Of a stretch of 64,000 nt of DNA, positions 8,309 to 17,476 are shown piece after piece. Under the pieces are notes generated by a model. The model was not told the origin of the DNA, made no database searches, and saw only the letters and a program-made list of their open reading frames with translations. The position numbers and the translations under genes are program-made. Location of the stretch: the NCBI RefSeq assembly GCF_052068095.1, contig NZ_JBQHDG010000013.1, positions 1-64,000 on the forward strand, read 5' to 3'. The DNA is from Phytohabitans sp052068095. GTDB taxonomy: Bacteria > Actinomycetota > Actinomycetes > Mycobacteriales > Micromonosporaceae. The stretch's first letter is position 1, and every line of letters starts with the position of its first letter.

Positions 8309-9571
8309 GTGTACGTATCGGTCCGGGATCGACCCGCCGGAGAGTCGCAGACAGGGGGCGCCGTCGCGCGTCGGGTCTCGTCGACCGTGATCCTGCTCGG
8401 CGTCGTCAGCCTCCTCACCGACGTCTCCTCGGAGATGGTCGCGTCGGTGATGCCGCTCTACCTGACGGCGGTGGTCGGGCTCAGCCCTGCCGCGTACGGC
8501 TTTTGGGACGGCATCTACCAGGGCGTGAGCGCGGTCGTCCGGATCGCCGGCGGATACGCGGCCGACCGGCGGGAGCACCCGAAGCTCGTCGCGCTGGTGG
8601 GGTACGGCGTCTCCGCGCTGAGCCGGATCGCGCTGCTGCCGGCGCAGGGGTTCGCCGCGATCACCGCCGTCACCAGTGCCGACCGGCTCGGCAAGGGTCT
8701 GCGTACCGCGCCCCGCGACGCGCTCATCGCCGCCTCGTCCGACCCGGCCACGCTCGGGCGCTCATTCGGCGTGCACCGGACGCTGGATACGCTCGGCGCG
8801 GCGCTCGGGCCCCTGCTCGCGTTCACGCTGCTCTGGCAGGTGGCCGACAGCTACGACTCGGTCTTCGTGGTCTCGTTCGGCTTCGCCACCGCGGGCGTCG
8901 CGGTACTCCTGCTCCTGGTCCCCAACCTCCGCACGGCGGCCAGCGCGACCCGGGTCGGGCTGCGGCGCGTGGCCCGCGAGCTGGCAGGGCGCTCGCTGCG
9001 CCGCCCGCTGATCGCCGCCGGCCTGCTCGGCCTGCTCACCGTCGGCGACGGCTTCATCTACCTCTCGCTTCAGGACCGGGACGACTTCGCCGCGCTCTAC
9101 TTCCCGCTGCTTTACATCGGCACCAACGTCGCCTACCTCGCGCTGGCCGTGCCGTTCGGCCGCCTCGCCGACCGCGTGGGCCGCGCGCGCGTCTTCGTCG
9201 CCGGCCACCTCGCGCTGGTGGTCGGTTACCTGCTTGCCGCCCGCCCGGCCGGTGGGGTCGCCGCGACGCTGGCCGTGCTGGCGCTGCTCGGCACGTTTTA
9301 CGCGGCTACCGACGGGGTGCTGCCCGCGCTGGTGAGCCGGCTCGTGGCAGCGGAAACCAGGGGCAGCGGCATCGCCGCCGCGCAGACCGTCGTGGCGCTC
9401 TCCCGCTTCGCGGCATCGCTCGGCTTCGGCATCCTGTGGCAGTTCGCGGGCCGCGGCGCCGCGCTGGTCATCGTCTCCGTCGCCCTGTCCGCCGCCATCC
9501 CGGCCGCCGTCATGCTGCTTCGCGGCATCGACCGGCGCCCACCGCTAGTGGATTCGATGGTGAAATCATGA
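8309..9571 (+). CDS. MFS transporter
   Basis: This 420-residue major facilitator protein has about twelve membrane segments. The loop-2 to loop-3 region GGYAADRREHPK resembles the MFS signature with its charged turn, and PFGRLADRVGRARVF repeats the motif in the second half. The start is GTG 8309, preceded by GGCAGGA, 11 bp after the aminotransferase stop. The ATG of the next gene overlaps the stop (ATGA). Position inside the sugar operon suggests export of a small molecule or of a precursor. The substrate cannot be told, and a Wzx-type flippase is present separately. Confidence 0.8.
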   Translation: MYVSVRDRPAGESQTGGAVARRVSSTVILLGVVSLLTDVSSEMVASVMPLYLTAVVGLSPAAYGFWDGIYQGVSAVVRIAGGYAADRREHPKLVALVGYGVSALSRIALLPAQGFAAITAVTSADRLGKGLRTAPRDALIAASSDPATLGRSFGVHRTLDTLGAALGPLLAFTLLWQVADSYDSVFVVSFGFATAGVAVLLLLVPNLRTAASATRVGLRRVARELAGRSLRRPLIAAGLLGLLTVGDGFIYLSLQDRDDFAALYFPLLYIGTNVAYLALAVPFGRLADRVGRARVFVAGHLALVVGYLLAARPAGGVAATLAVLALLGTFYAATDGVLPALVSRLVAAETRGSGIAAAQTVVALSRFAASLGFGILWQFAGRGAALVIVSVALSAAIPAAVMLLRGIDRRPPLVDSMVKS

Positions 9572-10584
9572 GCCAGCGCTGGCGGATCGCCGTCCTGGTC
9601 GCCGTCCTCCTCGTCACCGCCGCTGGCGCGAGCGGCTTCGTGCTTAGCGAGCATCGCGCGCAGGAGCGGAAGGAGGCGGCCGCGCCGGATGTGGCAGTCC
9701 GCGACGACGTCGACGCCCTGCGCGGCGAGCCGCACCTGGTGTTCCGCAACACCGCGCTGGGCAACGGATACGGCGAGGTGGCGATGGTGCCGCTGCGGGC
9801 ACCGGACGGGTCGCGCGCGCTCACCGGCGCCACCTGCGACCGGGTGTACGCGACGGCGGCAGAGGCGGTCTGTCTCACCGCCGACCGCGGGATCGTCACT
9901 ACCTACCAGGCGAAGCTGCTCGGTCCGGACTGGAAGCCCACACAGGATCTCCCGCTGACCGGGATACCGAGCCGGGCCCGGCTGTCCCGGGACGGCAGCC
10001 TGGTCGCGACGACCGCTTTCGTTTTCGGCGACTCTTACGCCAACCCGGGCCAGTTCTCCACCCGGACCGTGGTCACCCGGGCCGGCGGAGACGTCGTAGG
10101 TGACATCGAGACGTTCCGGCTGACCGTCGGCGGGAAGACCGTCACGGCGATCGACAAGAACCTCTGGGGCGTCACGTTCGTCGACGACGACACCTTCTAC
10201 GCCACCGCGGCCTCCGGCAAGAAGACCTGGCTCGTCCGCGGCAGCCTTTCCGCGCGTACGGTCACCGCGCTGCGCGAGGACGCCGAGTGTCCCTCCCTGT
10301 CGCCGGACGGCACCCGGATCGCGTTCAAGCGCCACGGCGACCTGCCCGCCGGGCAGTGGCGACTCGCGGTGTACGACCTCGCGAGCGGCCGCGAGACGGT
10401 GCTGGCCGAGACCCGGAGCGTCGACGACCAGGCCGAGTGGCTCGACGACAGGACGATCCTCTACGGCCTGCCCCGCGGCGGCGCGTCCTCGGCCAGTAGC
10501 GACATCTGGCAGGTGCCCGCGGACGGCACCGGCGCGCCGCGGCTGCTGGTCAAGGACGCCTGGTCACCGGCCGTCGTGCGCTGA
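9568..10584 (+). CDS. membrane-anchored or secreted beta-propeller (TolB/WD40-like) protein
   Basis: This 338-residue protein starts with a signal-anchor (positive MSQRWR, then a hydrophobic run to about residue 28). The rest is beta-rich. It contains propeller-blade phrases such as PSLSPDGTRIAFKRHG and SRARLSRDGSLVATTAF, the SPDG motif of TolB/WD40-like repeats. It should sit outside the membrane. A single Cys pair could form a disulphide. It is coupled to the MFS gene by an ATGA overlap and ends 12 bp before the convergent flippase gene. No catalytic motif is seen. A scaffold or sensor role in polymer export is a guess. Confidence 0.65.
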   Translation: MSQRWRIAVLVAVLLVTAAGASGFVLSEHRAQERKEAAAPDVAVRDDVDALRGEPHLVFRNTALGNGYGEVAMVPLRAPDGSRALTGATCDRVYATAAEAVCLTADRGIVTTYQAKLLGPDWKPTQDLPLTGIPSRARLSRDGSLVATTAFVFGDSYANPGQFSTRTVVTRAGGDVVGDIETFRLTVGGKTVTAIDKNLWGVTFVDDDTFYATAASGKKTWLVRGSLSARTVTALREDAECPSLSPDGTRIAFKRHGDLPAGQWRLAVYDLASGRETVLAETRSVDDQAEWLDDRTILYGLPRGGASSASSDIWQVPADGTGAPRLLVKDAWSPAVVR

Positions 10585-10596
10585 CGGCACCGCGCC

Positions 10597-12051
10597 TCAA
10601 TCGGCCGTCGCGCCGACCGTGCGCAGGGATCGCAGCACGTGACGCATCCGGTAGCCGAGTAGCGCGATCGTCGCTACCGCAGCCACTCCGGCGATCGCCA
10701 GCACGACCACGTCGATCGAACTGAGCCGCCCGGCGACCAGCGACACCGCGGCCACCGCCAGCGCGCCGGCCACCGGCAGCGCCAGCCGCCAGGTGAACGC
10801 GCCAGGCGGTATGCCCACCCGGCGCATCTCGAACAGGTAGATCGGCAGCACGACGAGCAACGCGACCGCCACCTGGGCGGCGCCGGCGCCCCAGAGCCCG
10901 CCCGCATTCGCGCCCAGCCAAAGCGCTGGTACGAGCGCTACCAGCCAGATCACCTGGACGGTGAAGACAACCCGGGTGTTCGCGATGACGACGAAGTAGT
11001 CGTAGATCAGCTCGAACACGATGCGGGCGGCGGCCAGGACGGCCAGCCACACGAGCACGGGGGCGGACGGCTGCCACACACCGCCGTACACGAACCGGAT
11101 GAGCGGGTCGGCGACCGCGGCGAGCAGCACGCACGCGGGCAACGTCACAGAGGCGAGGAGCCCGGCGGTGGAAAGGAACGCGGTGCGCATAGCGGGCGCG
11201 TCCCCTTGCAGCCGCGCCAGGGCCGCCGGCGCCACCGCGCGTACCGGCTGGGAGAAGATGCTGATCGGCCAGTTGGAGAGGTTGACGGCGAGCACGTAGT
11301 AACCAAGCGCCACCGGACCGAGCAGCGCACCGACCATGAGCCGGTCAACGTTGGTCGCGGCGAAGACCACGATGCTCGAACCCGCCAGCGGTAACCCGAA
11401 GCGCAGCAGCTCGCGTGCCTTGCGGCGGTCGAAGCCGAAGCGCAGCCCTTCCGGCGCGAAGCGGAAGAACAGGATCGCGCCGGCGATCGCGCCGGTGAGC
11501 TGGCCGATCGCCAGGCTCATCGCGCCGAGGCCGGCCAGTGCGCAGCCGATCGAGGTCAGCGCGCTCGACCAGTTGGTGGTCAGGTCGGCGACCGTCTTGC
11601 GGTCTTGCCGAAAGCCCCGCTGAAGCAGCGCCACCGGCGTCGCGACCAGCCCGCTCACGATCACGCTGAGCGCCAGTACGCGGACCACCGGGGTGGCGGT
11701 GGGGTCGCCCATCGCGGAGGCGAAGAATGGTGCGCCGAAGAAGCAGCCGGCGTACACGAGGCAGCTGGCCACCACCGAGACCGTGGCCACGGTCGGGGCG
11801 ATCTCCTTGGGCTCCCCCGGCCACCGCACGATCGCGAGGCTCACGCCGAGCTCGTTGAAGCTGAGCACGGCGAGTAGCGCCACCATCGCGACCGCGAACG
11901 TGCCGAACGCCTCCGGACCCAGGATGCGGGCCAGCGCGATGCCGATGACCAGGGTGCTCAGCCGGCCGAACGCGGTGCTGGCGAAACTCCAGCCGAGCGC
12001 GCGACCAGCCTTGGCGAAAAGCGACGCGTCCTCGGCGACCTTGAGGCTCAC
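10597..12051 (-). CDS. Wzx-like polysaccharide flippase (MOP superfamily)
   Basis: This 484-residue integral membrane protein has about 12-14 spans and belongs to the polysaccharide transporter/MviN-like branch of the MOP exporters. The N-terminal SLFAKAGRALGWSFASTAFG and GRLSTLVIGIALARILGPEA are typical of WzxC-type proteins. It should flip undecaprenyl-linked oligosaccharide units across the cytoplasmic membrane for assembly by the Wzy-like protein at 17477. GTG at 12051 overlaps the stop of the upstream GT4 (GTGA). With that gene and the large secreted protein before it, it forms a three-gene minus-strand unit. No paralogue lies elsewhere in the window. Confidence 0.85.
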   Translation of the reverse strand: MSLKVAEDASLFAKAGRALGWSFASTAFGRLSTLVIGIALARILGPEAFGTFAVAMVALLAVLSFNELGVSLAIVRWPGEPKEIAPTVATVSVVASCLVYAGCFFGAPFFASAMGDPTATPVVRVLALSVIVSGLVATPVALLQRGFRQDRKTVADLTTNWSSALTSIGCALAGLGAMSLAIGQLTGAIAGAILFFRFAPEGLRFGFDRRKARELLRFGLPLAGSSIVVFAATNVDRLMVGALLGPVALGYYVLAVNLSNWPISIFSQPVRAVAPAALARLQGDAPAMRTAFLSTAGLLASVTLPACVLLAAVADPLIRFVYGGVWQPSAPVLVWLAVLAAARIVFELIYDYFVVIANTRVVFTVQVIWLVALVPALWLGANAGGLWGAGAAQVAVALLVVLPIYLFEMRRVGIPPGAFTWRLALPVAGALAVAAVSLVAGRLSSIDVVVLAIAGVAAVATIALLGYRMRHVLRSLRTVGATAD

Positions 12052-13268
12052 CGCGCCCGCCGGAGCCGCTGACGGACCGACTCGGGCATCATGTCGGCGG
12101 CCGCCTTGTGCGCCGCGACCCGGGCCGCCTCACCGATCCGGCGAGTGGGCGGCTGATGCTGCGCCAGCGCCCGGGCGTACACCTCGGCGAGCTTGTCGGC
12201 CGCCGCCTTGAGGCTGAACCGCTCGAGCACAAGGCGCCGCGACCACCCACCGAGGCGACCGCGAAGCGTGGGATCGGCGGCCAGCACGCGGATCTGCTCG
12301 GCAAGCGGGCCGGCGTCGAGATCACCGTCGCCGATGCCCCAGAAGCCAGCGCTGAGGAAGTGGTCGAGCGTCTCCGGGGTGCACTCCCGGGAAAAGCCCT
12401 CGATGCCGAGCACGACCAGCGGGTGGCCGAACGACATGGCCCGCAGCGCCGAACCGCCCATGCCGAGCGCGATGTCCATCGCGGCGTACGCGGGTCGCGG
12501 GTCCTCCAGCGCGCCGGGCAGCAGCACGGCCGGGCGGCCGAGCGCTTCGTTGACCTTCGCCGCCTCGGCTCGCAGCTCGCCGGCGGACGGCCCGGTGCCG
12601 ACCACCACCAGCCGCAGCCGCTCGTCGTCTAGCCGGCTCAGCGCGGCCATGGCCCGCAGGATGCCCTCGGCCTTCATGTCCGGCTCAAGCCGGGAGACGA
12701 CGCCGAGCAGCAGCTCGTCATCGCGGATGCCGAGCGTGTCCCGGAAAGCCTGGCCGTCGACCGCTGTGACGTCGTCGGCGTCGGTGTTGACGGGTGGCTC
12801 GATCAGCGTCGGCCGCGCCCGGAACGCCGCCGCCTCGTCCACCAGCTCCTGGGTGCCGACGATCAGCTCGGGATAGCGGGGCAGCCAGCGCGGCACCGCC
12901 ATGCCGTAGATGGTCACCACGACCGGGAGGCCGAGCCGCAGGTGTGGCCCGTCGAACGCGTCGAGGGCGAGCGGGAACTCATACACGTGCACCAGGTCCG
13001 CGCGGTGTGCCTTGGCCGCGGCGGTAAGGCCGCGGGAGACCGCCCGACGGTACGGCACCACGGCTCTGTGCCGCTCCACCGGATGCCGCACCAGGCTCAA
13101 CGGCAGGCCGGCTGACCTGACCATCTCGGCCATCGGCCCGGGCACTCCGGTGTGGACGCCGAACACGGCCACATCGTGGCCGTGTTCGCGCATCGTGAGT
13201 GCGAAGTCGAGGGCGTTCAGCTGGCTGCCCCCCAGCTCGAGATGGTGCAAGCCGACGAGCAGCCGCAT
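12048..13268 (-). CDS. glycosyltransferase family 4 (GT-B)
   Basis: This 406-residue GT-B enzyme begins with LLVGLHHLELGGSQLNALD, the glycine-rich acceptor loop common in GT4. The second domain starts near LLLGVVSRLEPDMKAEGILR, and the donor pocket is around MGGSALRAMSFGHPLVV. The latter departs from the usual E-G-F-G-L-x-x-x-E pattern, so the donor may be unusual. A good ribosome site, GGGAGAG, lies 4 bp before ATG 13268. The stop overlaps the flippase start. A basic C-terminal tail could hold the enzyme at the membrane. Sugar specificity is unknown. Confidence 0.82.
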   Translation of the reverse strand: MRLLVGLHHLELGGSQLNALDFALTMREHGHDVAVFGVHTGVPGPMAEMVRSAGLPLSLVRHPVERHRAVVPYRRAVSRGLTAAAKAHRADLVHVYEFPLALDAFDGPHLRLGLPVVVTIYGMAVPRWLPRYPELIVGTQELVDEAAAFRARPTLIEPPVNTDADDVTAVDGQAFRDTLGIRDDELLLGVVSRLEPDMKAEGILRAMAALSRLDDERLRLVVVGTGPSAGELRAEAAKVNEALGRPAVLLPGALEDPRPAYAAMDIALGMGGSALRAMSFGHPLVVLGIEGFSRECTPETLDHFLSAGFWGIGDGDLDAGPLAEQIRVLAADPTLRGRLGGWSRRLVLERFSLKAAADKLAEVYARALAQHQPPTRRIGEAARVAAHKAAADMMPESVRQRLRRAR

Positions 13269-13280
13269 GTCACTCTCCCG

Positions 13281-16200
13281 CTAGGAACCGGTGGGTTTGA
13301 AGATGACGTCGACCCAGTAGTTGTGGTTGGAGGCGGCGCTCGGGTGACCGCCGCCGGAGCCGTACAGGTAACCTGCCGCCGTCATGGGCGCGTGCAACGG
13401 TACGTTGTCGACGCCACCGGCTTGGAATGTGTTGACGTCCACGGCGTACCAGCCGGATGGCGTGTAGTAGGACACCGTGTACGCGGTGTTGGGCGTGATC
13501 GTCACCGGCTCGTCGAAGATCAGGTTTTGCCAGCCGGAGGCGGTCTCGCCGACGAACGTCCCGGTGGCGCGCCGGGTGCCGGTGGCGTCCCACAGCGAAC
13601 CGGTGTGGGTTCCGGTGTTCTGCGGGCCCTTGTAGAACCGTACGCCCAGCACCTGTCCCGCCACCTCCGACCGGAACGTCATCCCCAGCTCGATGGGGCT
13701 CCGGTCATCCCACTCCACGTTCTGCGGCGTGGCGTTGGTCGGGAAGAGCGTGAGCGCGCCTTCGGGCAGCGGCACCGGCGGCACGGTCGGCGTCGGGCTC
13801 GGCGAGGGCGTCGGGCTGCCGGTCGGGCTCGGGCTGGCCGTAGGGCTGGTGGTCGGGCTTGGCGACGGACTGCTCGTGGGAGAGGCGCTCGTGCTCGGGG
13901 TCGGCGTCGCCGACGGCGTCGGCTCGGGGTTGCCACCGCCCGAGGGCATGAACAGCGGGTCGACCCAGTAGTTCGACGAGTTGTACGAATTTTCCGGGAA
14001 CGTGTCGCCGCCGTAGGCGTACACGCCGTTGGCGCCGCCGGGCGCGCTCAGCGGCCCGTTGGTCCATGTGGAGCCGAAGAAGTTTGTGTTGATCGCGTAC
14101 CGGCCGTTCGGCGCGAAGTACGACACAACGTACTCCGTGCCGGCGGTGACGTTCAGCGGGTCGAAGAGCGCCGTTTGCCAGCCGGAGCCGCTCCCCTCCC
14201 CGAACGTCACCTGCCGTAGGCGGCTGCCCGTCGAACTCCAGATGCTGCCGGTGTGCGTGCCGGTGTTGCCCGGGCCCTGGTAGAACCGCAGGCCGATGAG
14301 CTGGCCGTTTTGCGACGGCGTGAACCGGACACCGAGCGTCACCGCCGAGCCGTCGCTCGCCGCCGCTGTGGCGGGCGTGGCGTCGGCCGCGAAGAGCCGC
14401 GCGACGCTCGGGTCCACGTCGGTCGTGAACGACCAGGTCTCACTGACGTCGTTGCTCTGGGTGTCGCTGGCGGAGACGGTCGCGGTGTACTCGGTCGCGT
14501 GCGCCAGCGGCGCCGACGGCGTGAACGTCACCGTCTTGGTGCTGTCGTTGTACGCCTTCGTGCCGGCGATCGTCTGGTTGGCCGGGTTTTTGAGCGTGAA
14601 CTGGACCGACGCCGAGACCACCGACTTGGAGAACGTGGCGGACGGCTTGACGCTCGCCGCCACGCCGGAGGCGCCGCCGAGCGGGGTGGTCGACACCACG
14701 ACCGGCGCCGAGCTGCCGCTGTCGGTGAAAAGCACGTCGACGTAGTAGTTGGTGTCCTGGTACGTCTCGGTCGGGAAGCCCGCGCCAAGGCCGTAGACGC
14801 CGTTGCCGCCCTCCACATCGGACGCCCGCGGGGCCACGAGCGGGCCGGCGGAGTGCGCGTTGAATGTGAAGAAGTACGGATCCGCCGCGTAGTGGCCGTT
14901 CGGCGCGTAGTACGAGGCGACGTAGGTGCGCCCCTCGATGACCGGCACCGCGGGCGAGAAGTTGAGCGTCTGCCAGCCGGTCGAGGTCTCGTTGCCGAAC
15001 GTGCCGGTGGCGAGCAGCCCGCCGGTGGCGTTCCACAGCGTGCCGGTGTGCGTGCCGGTGTTACCGGCGCCCTTGTAGAAGCGGATGCCGGAAATGTAGC
15101 CGCTGGTCTGCGGCACGACCTTGACGCCTACCTCGACCGGCGAAGTGTCGCCGACCGCCGGGTTCTCCGGCACGCGGGCGCCGAAGAGCGTCGACTTGCC
15201 GGTCAGGTTGATCTGGCGGGTGGCCGGCACCGGCTGGATGTTGGCGCTGTCGTCGATCGCCCGGATCTTCAGGGTCTGGGTCGTCACACCGCTGGTGTAG
15301 AACGCGTACGACCACGAAGTGGTGCCGTTCGCCGGGTGCCAGGTCGTGCCGCCGTCGGTGGAGACCTCCACGCCGGCGACCCGCCCCCCGGTGTCGGCGG
15401 CGGTGCCCTGCACGGTCACCTGTGCGCCGTTGGCGAACGTGGCTCCCTGGGCCGGCGCGGATACCGTCACGGTCGGGGCGGTGGTGTCGGTGGAGGTGGT
15501 CGCCGCGTCCAGCTCAGGCATCCGGGTGGCGGGCAGCGCGCCCATGTCGGCGAGCAGGTTGACGGTCGCCTGCTGCATCCGCTCGTCGGGCGGCGACTGC
15601 ACGCCGTCGTGCAGCTCGTCGAGGCCCCAGGCCCACTGGATGCTGCCGGCGGAGAAGACCAGAGCGCCGCTCTGCGCCCGGTACAGCGTCAGGTTGTGCG
15701 TCGTGGTGCCGGGCGTGACGACGCTGCCGAAGTCGCGCAGGTACTCCGGCGTCTCCCCCACCGTCTTGGAGAGCTTGACGAGACCCTCCGGACGGAAGCC
15801 GTTGTCGATGTCCTCATTGGACTCGTAGCCGACCGTGTTCGGCGCGAGCGTGGCCACCTGGTTGCCGGTGAGGGCGTCCAACCCGGTGTTGCGCCAGAGC
15901 CGCATGTCGCCCTGTTCGGCCGGCACCTGGAGCGACAGGCTGGCGTTGTTGGACTGGAACATCGTGCCGGTGAGCGCGTTTTCCGGCTTGCCACCGTTGG
16001 ACGGCGGGCTGAACCGCGGGTCCCGCCACGTGCCGGTCCACTCGGACGACGGGTCGATCTTGTCGTTTGCCCATGTTTCCTTGTAGCAGACCAGCGTCCG
16101 GTACGCGTTGCCCGCGCCGTCCACACTGGACTCCCAACGGGTCTTCCAGTAAACCTCGTTACCGCTGAAGAACGCGAGGCTCACACCCGCGTCGCGGGCC

Positions 16201-17255
16201 GCCTCCACGTTGGCCCGCTGCTGGCCCGACCAGTACTCGTCGTGGCCCACGGACAGGAAGACCTGGTGGTTTTGGATCAGATTGCCGCGACGGTCGGAGT
16301 CGACGCCGGTGGTGTAGCTGATGTCGTACCCGTTGCGCTCGAGGAAGCGGATCATCGGATACTCGTTGCTGAACAGGTAGTCGCGCGAGGTCACGCCGCC
16401 CCGGGTCGCGAAGGGCCGGTTGTAGCTGAGCTTGTAGGCCCGCCCGTTGTCCCCACCGCTGTAGAAGTTGGCGCCGCCGTAGCTGTTGTAGGCCTGCCAA
16501 GTGGTGTCGGAGGTCTGGAAGAACAGCGCCGAGTTGCTCGCGTCGTTGCGCACCACGAAGGGGATGTGGCTGCCGTCGCTGGCGCCGGGCCGCTGGAGGC
16601 GCGCGACGTAGACGCCCGACACCATCGCCGCCGGAACGTCCCAGAACGCGGAGATCCCCCACGTGCCGCAGTCGTAGATCTCGGTCGTCGTGCTGGTCAC
16701 GCAGGGCGGCTGGTTTTGCGGGAGCGATGCCGACACGGTGACGTTGTCCGCCACCTTGCGGGCGCCGTCGCCGTCATACCAACCGAGCCGGTAGATGTCG
16801 ACCTCGTACGAGTTGGCAGTGGTCTTGATTTTGAAGTTGACCCGCTGGCCCGCGTTGACGCTGATGTCAGTGGCGAAGCCTTGGATGGCCGCGTCGCCGA
16901 CACCGTCGACGTCCCACTGGTCGCGCGGCGTGCCGTCCTTGCTGTTTTCGCAGACGATCGGATTGACCACCGGGTTGCATGGGTCGGCGGCCGCGAATGC
17001 CGCCGGCATCGCGATGAGGCCACCGCCGGTGAGCACGAGCAGCGTCGCGCTGGCGGCGAGCACGATGCGGCGCGCGGTCGGCCGGAGCCCCGCGTACCAA
17101 CGGAGTGCAATCGAAGCGATCGAGAGGCCGCGCTGGCCAATGCCGACCAAGCCCTTCACGACGGACCGCACGCGATCCGCCCACACCGCCGTCATCCGGA
17201 TCTTTCCGGTCCCCCCAGACCGTATGTCCGTCCCATCACCGTGCTTGGTGCCCAC
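13281..17255 (-). CDS. large secreted protein: N,N-dimethylformamidase beta-like domain, Ig-like modules and three DUF4082 domains
   Basis: This is the largest gene in the window (1324 residues). A basic N-terminus and one hydrophobic segment (about 66-90) form a late signal or anchor ending near AFAA. Residues about 100-585 resemble the C-terminal domain of the N,N-dimethylformamidase beta subunit, with SVGHDEYWSG and FFSGNEVYWKTRW. Then come an Ig-like module (590-685), DUF4082 number 1 (688-846), a bacterial Ig-like module (850-945), DUF4082 number 2 (953-1105), a Ser/Pro/Thr linker (1107-1163) and DUF4082 number 3 (1168-1324). Each DUF4082 copy repeats RFYKGxxNTGTHTG. It is probably an extracellular carbohydrate-binding or amide-cleaving protein. 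The catalytic role is unproven. It lies 12 bp upstream of the GT4 in the same unit. Confidence 0.8.
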   Translation of the reverse strand: MGTKHGDGTDIRSGGTGKIRMTAVWADRVRSVVKGLVGIGQRGLSIASIALRWYAGLRPTARRIVLAASATLLVLTGGGLIAMPAAFAAADPCNPVVNPIVCENSKDGTPRDQWDVDGVGDAAIQGFATDISVNAGQRVNFKIKTTANSYEVDIYRLGWYDGDGARKVADNVTVSASLPQNQPPCVTSTTTEIYDCGTWGISAFWDVPAAMVSGVYVARLQRPGASDGSHIPFVVRNDASNSALFFQTSDTTWQAYNSYGGANFYSGGDNGRAYKLSYNRPFATRGGVTSRDYLFSNEYPMIRFLERNGYDISYTTGVDSDRRGNLIQNHQVFLSVGHDEYWSGQQRANVEAARDAGVSLAFFSGNEVYWKTRWESSVDGAGNAYRTLVCYKETWANDKIDPSSEWTGTWRDPRFSPPSNGGKPENALTGTMFQSNNASLSLQVPAEQGDMRLWRNTGLDALTGNQVATLAPNTVGYESNEDIDNGFRPEGLVKLSKTVGETPEYLRDFGSVVTPGTTTHNLTLYRAQSGALVFSAGSIQWAWGLDELHDGVQSPPDERMQQATVNLLADMGALPATRMPELDAATTSTDTTAPTVTVSAPAQGATFANGAQVTVQGTAADTGGRVAGVEVSTDGGTTWHPANGTTSWSYAFYTSGVTTQTLKIRAIDDSANIQPVPATRQINLTGKSTLFGARVPENPAVGDTSPVEVGVKVVPQTSGYISGIRFYKGAGNTGTHTGTLWNATGGLLATGTFGNETSTGWQTLNFSPAVPVIEGRTYVASYYAPNGHYAADPYFFTFNAHSAGPLVAPRASDVEGGNGVYGLGAGFPTETYQDTNYYVDVLFTDSGSSAPVVVSTTPLGGASGVAASVKPSATFSKSVVSASVQFTLKNPANQTIAGTKAYNDSTKTVTFTPSAPLAHATEYTATVSASDTQSNDVSETWSFTTDVDPSVARLFAADATPATAAASDGSAVTLGVRFTPSQNGQLIGLRFYQGPGNTGTHTGSIWSSTGSRLRQVTFGEGSGSGWQTALFDPLNVTAGTEYVVSYFAPNGRYAINTNFFGSTWTNGPLSAPGGANGVYAYGGDTFPENSYNSSNYWVDPLFMPSGGGNPEPTPSATPTPSTSASPTSSPSPSPTTSPTASPSPTGSPTPSPSPTPTVPPVPLPEGALTLFPTNATPQNVEWDDRSPIELGMTFRSEVAGQVLGVRFYKGPQNTGTHTGSLWDATGTRRATGTFVGETASGWQNLIFDEPVTITPNTAYTVSYYTPSGWYAVDVNTFQAGGVDNVPLHAPMTAAGYLYGSGGGHPSAASNHNYWVDVIFKPTGS

Positions 17256-17476
17256 GCAAGCTCACTCTCCACGATTTAGCTGGCAGCCGGATCATGATCC
17301 CCCGCGGCCTCTGCGGACGTTAACGGCGCGAAGGGGCATGGGGCAATGAGGCGACCACCCATAACGCGACACCAAGACGGCGTGGAGAACTCAACCTTAG
17401 AGACAGACCTGGGTGGGCGAGCGACAGGTTTCCGACAAACGCGGGCGCGCGGCTTTCTGACGATACCAATAAAGCG

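Noticed and set aside
13760..13945. Ser/Pro/Thr-rich DNA repeat that might be a variable-number repeat or CRISPR-like array
   Set aside because: It encodes the flexible linker between DUF4082 copies; the units are irregular and there are no spacers. No CRISPR array was seen anywhere in the window.
14253..17279. A 1008-codon open frame on the plus strand opposite the large secreted protein
   Set aside because: The translation is Arg/Gly/Val-rich with no domain text, as expected from the complement of a high-GC gene, and the minus-strand gene shows clear domains.
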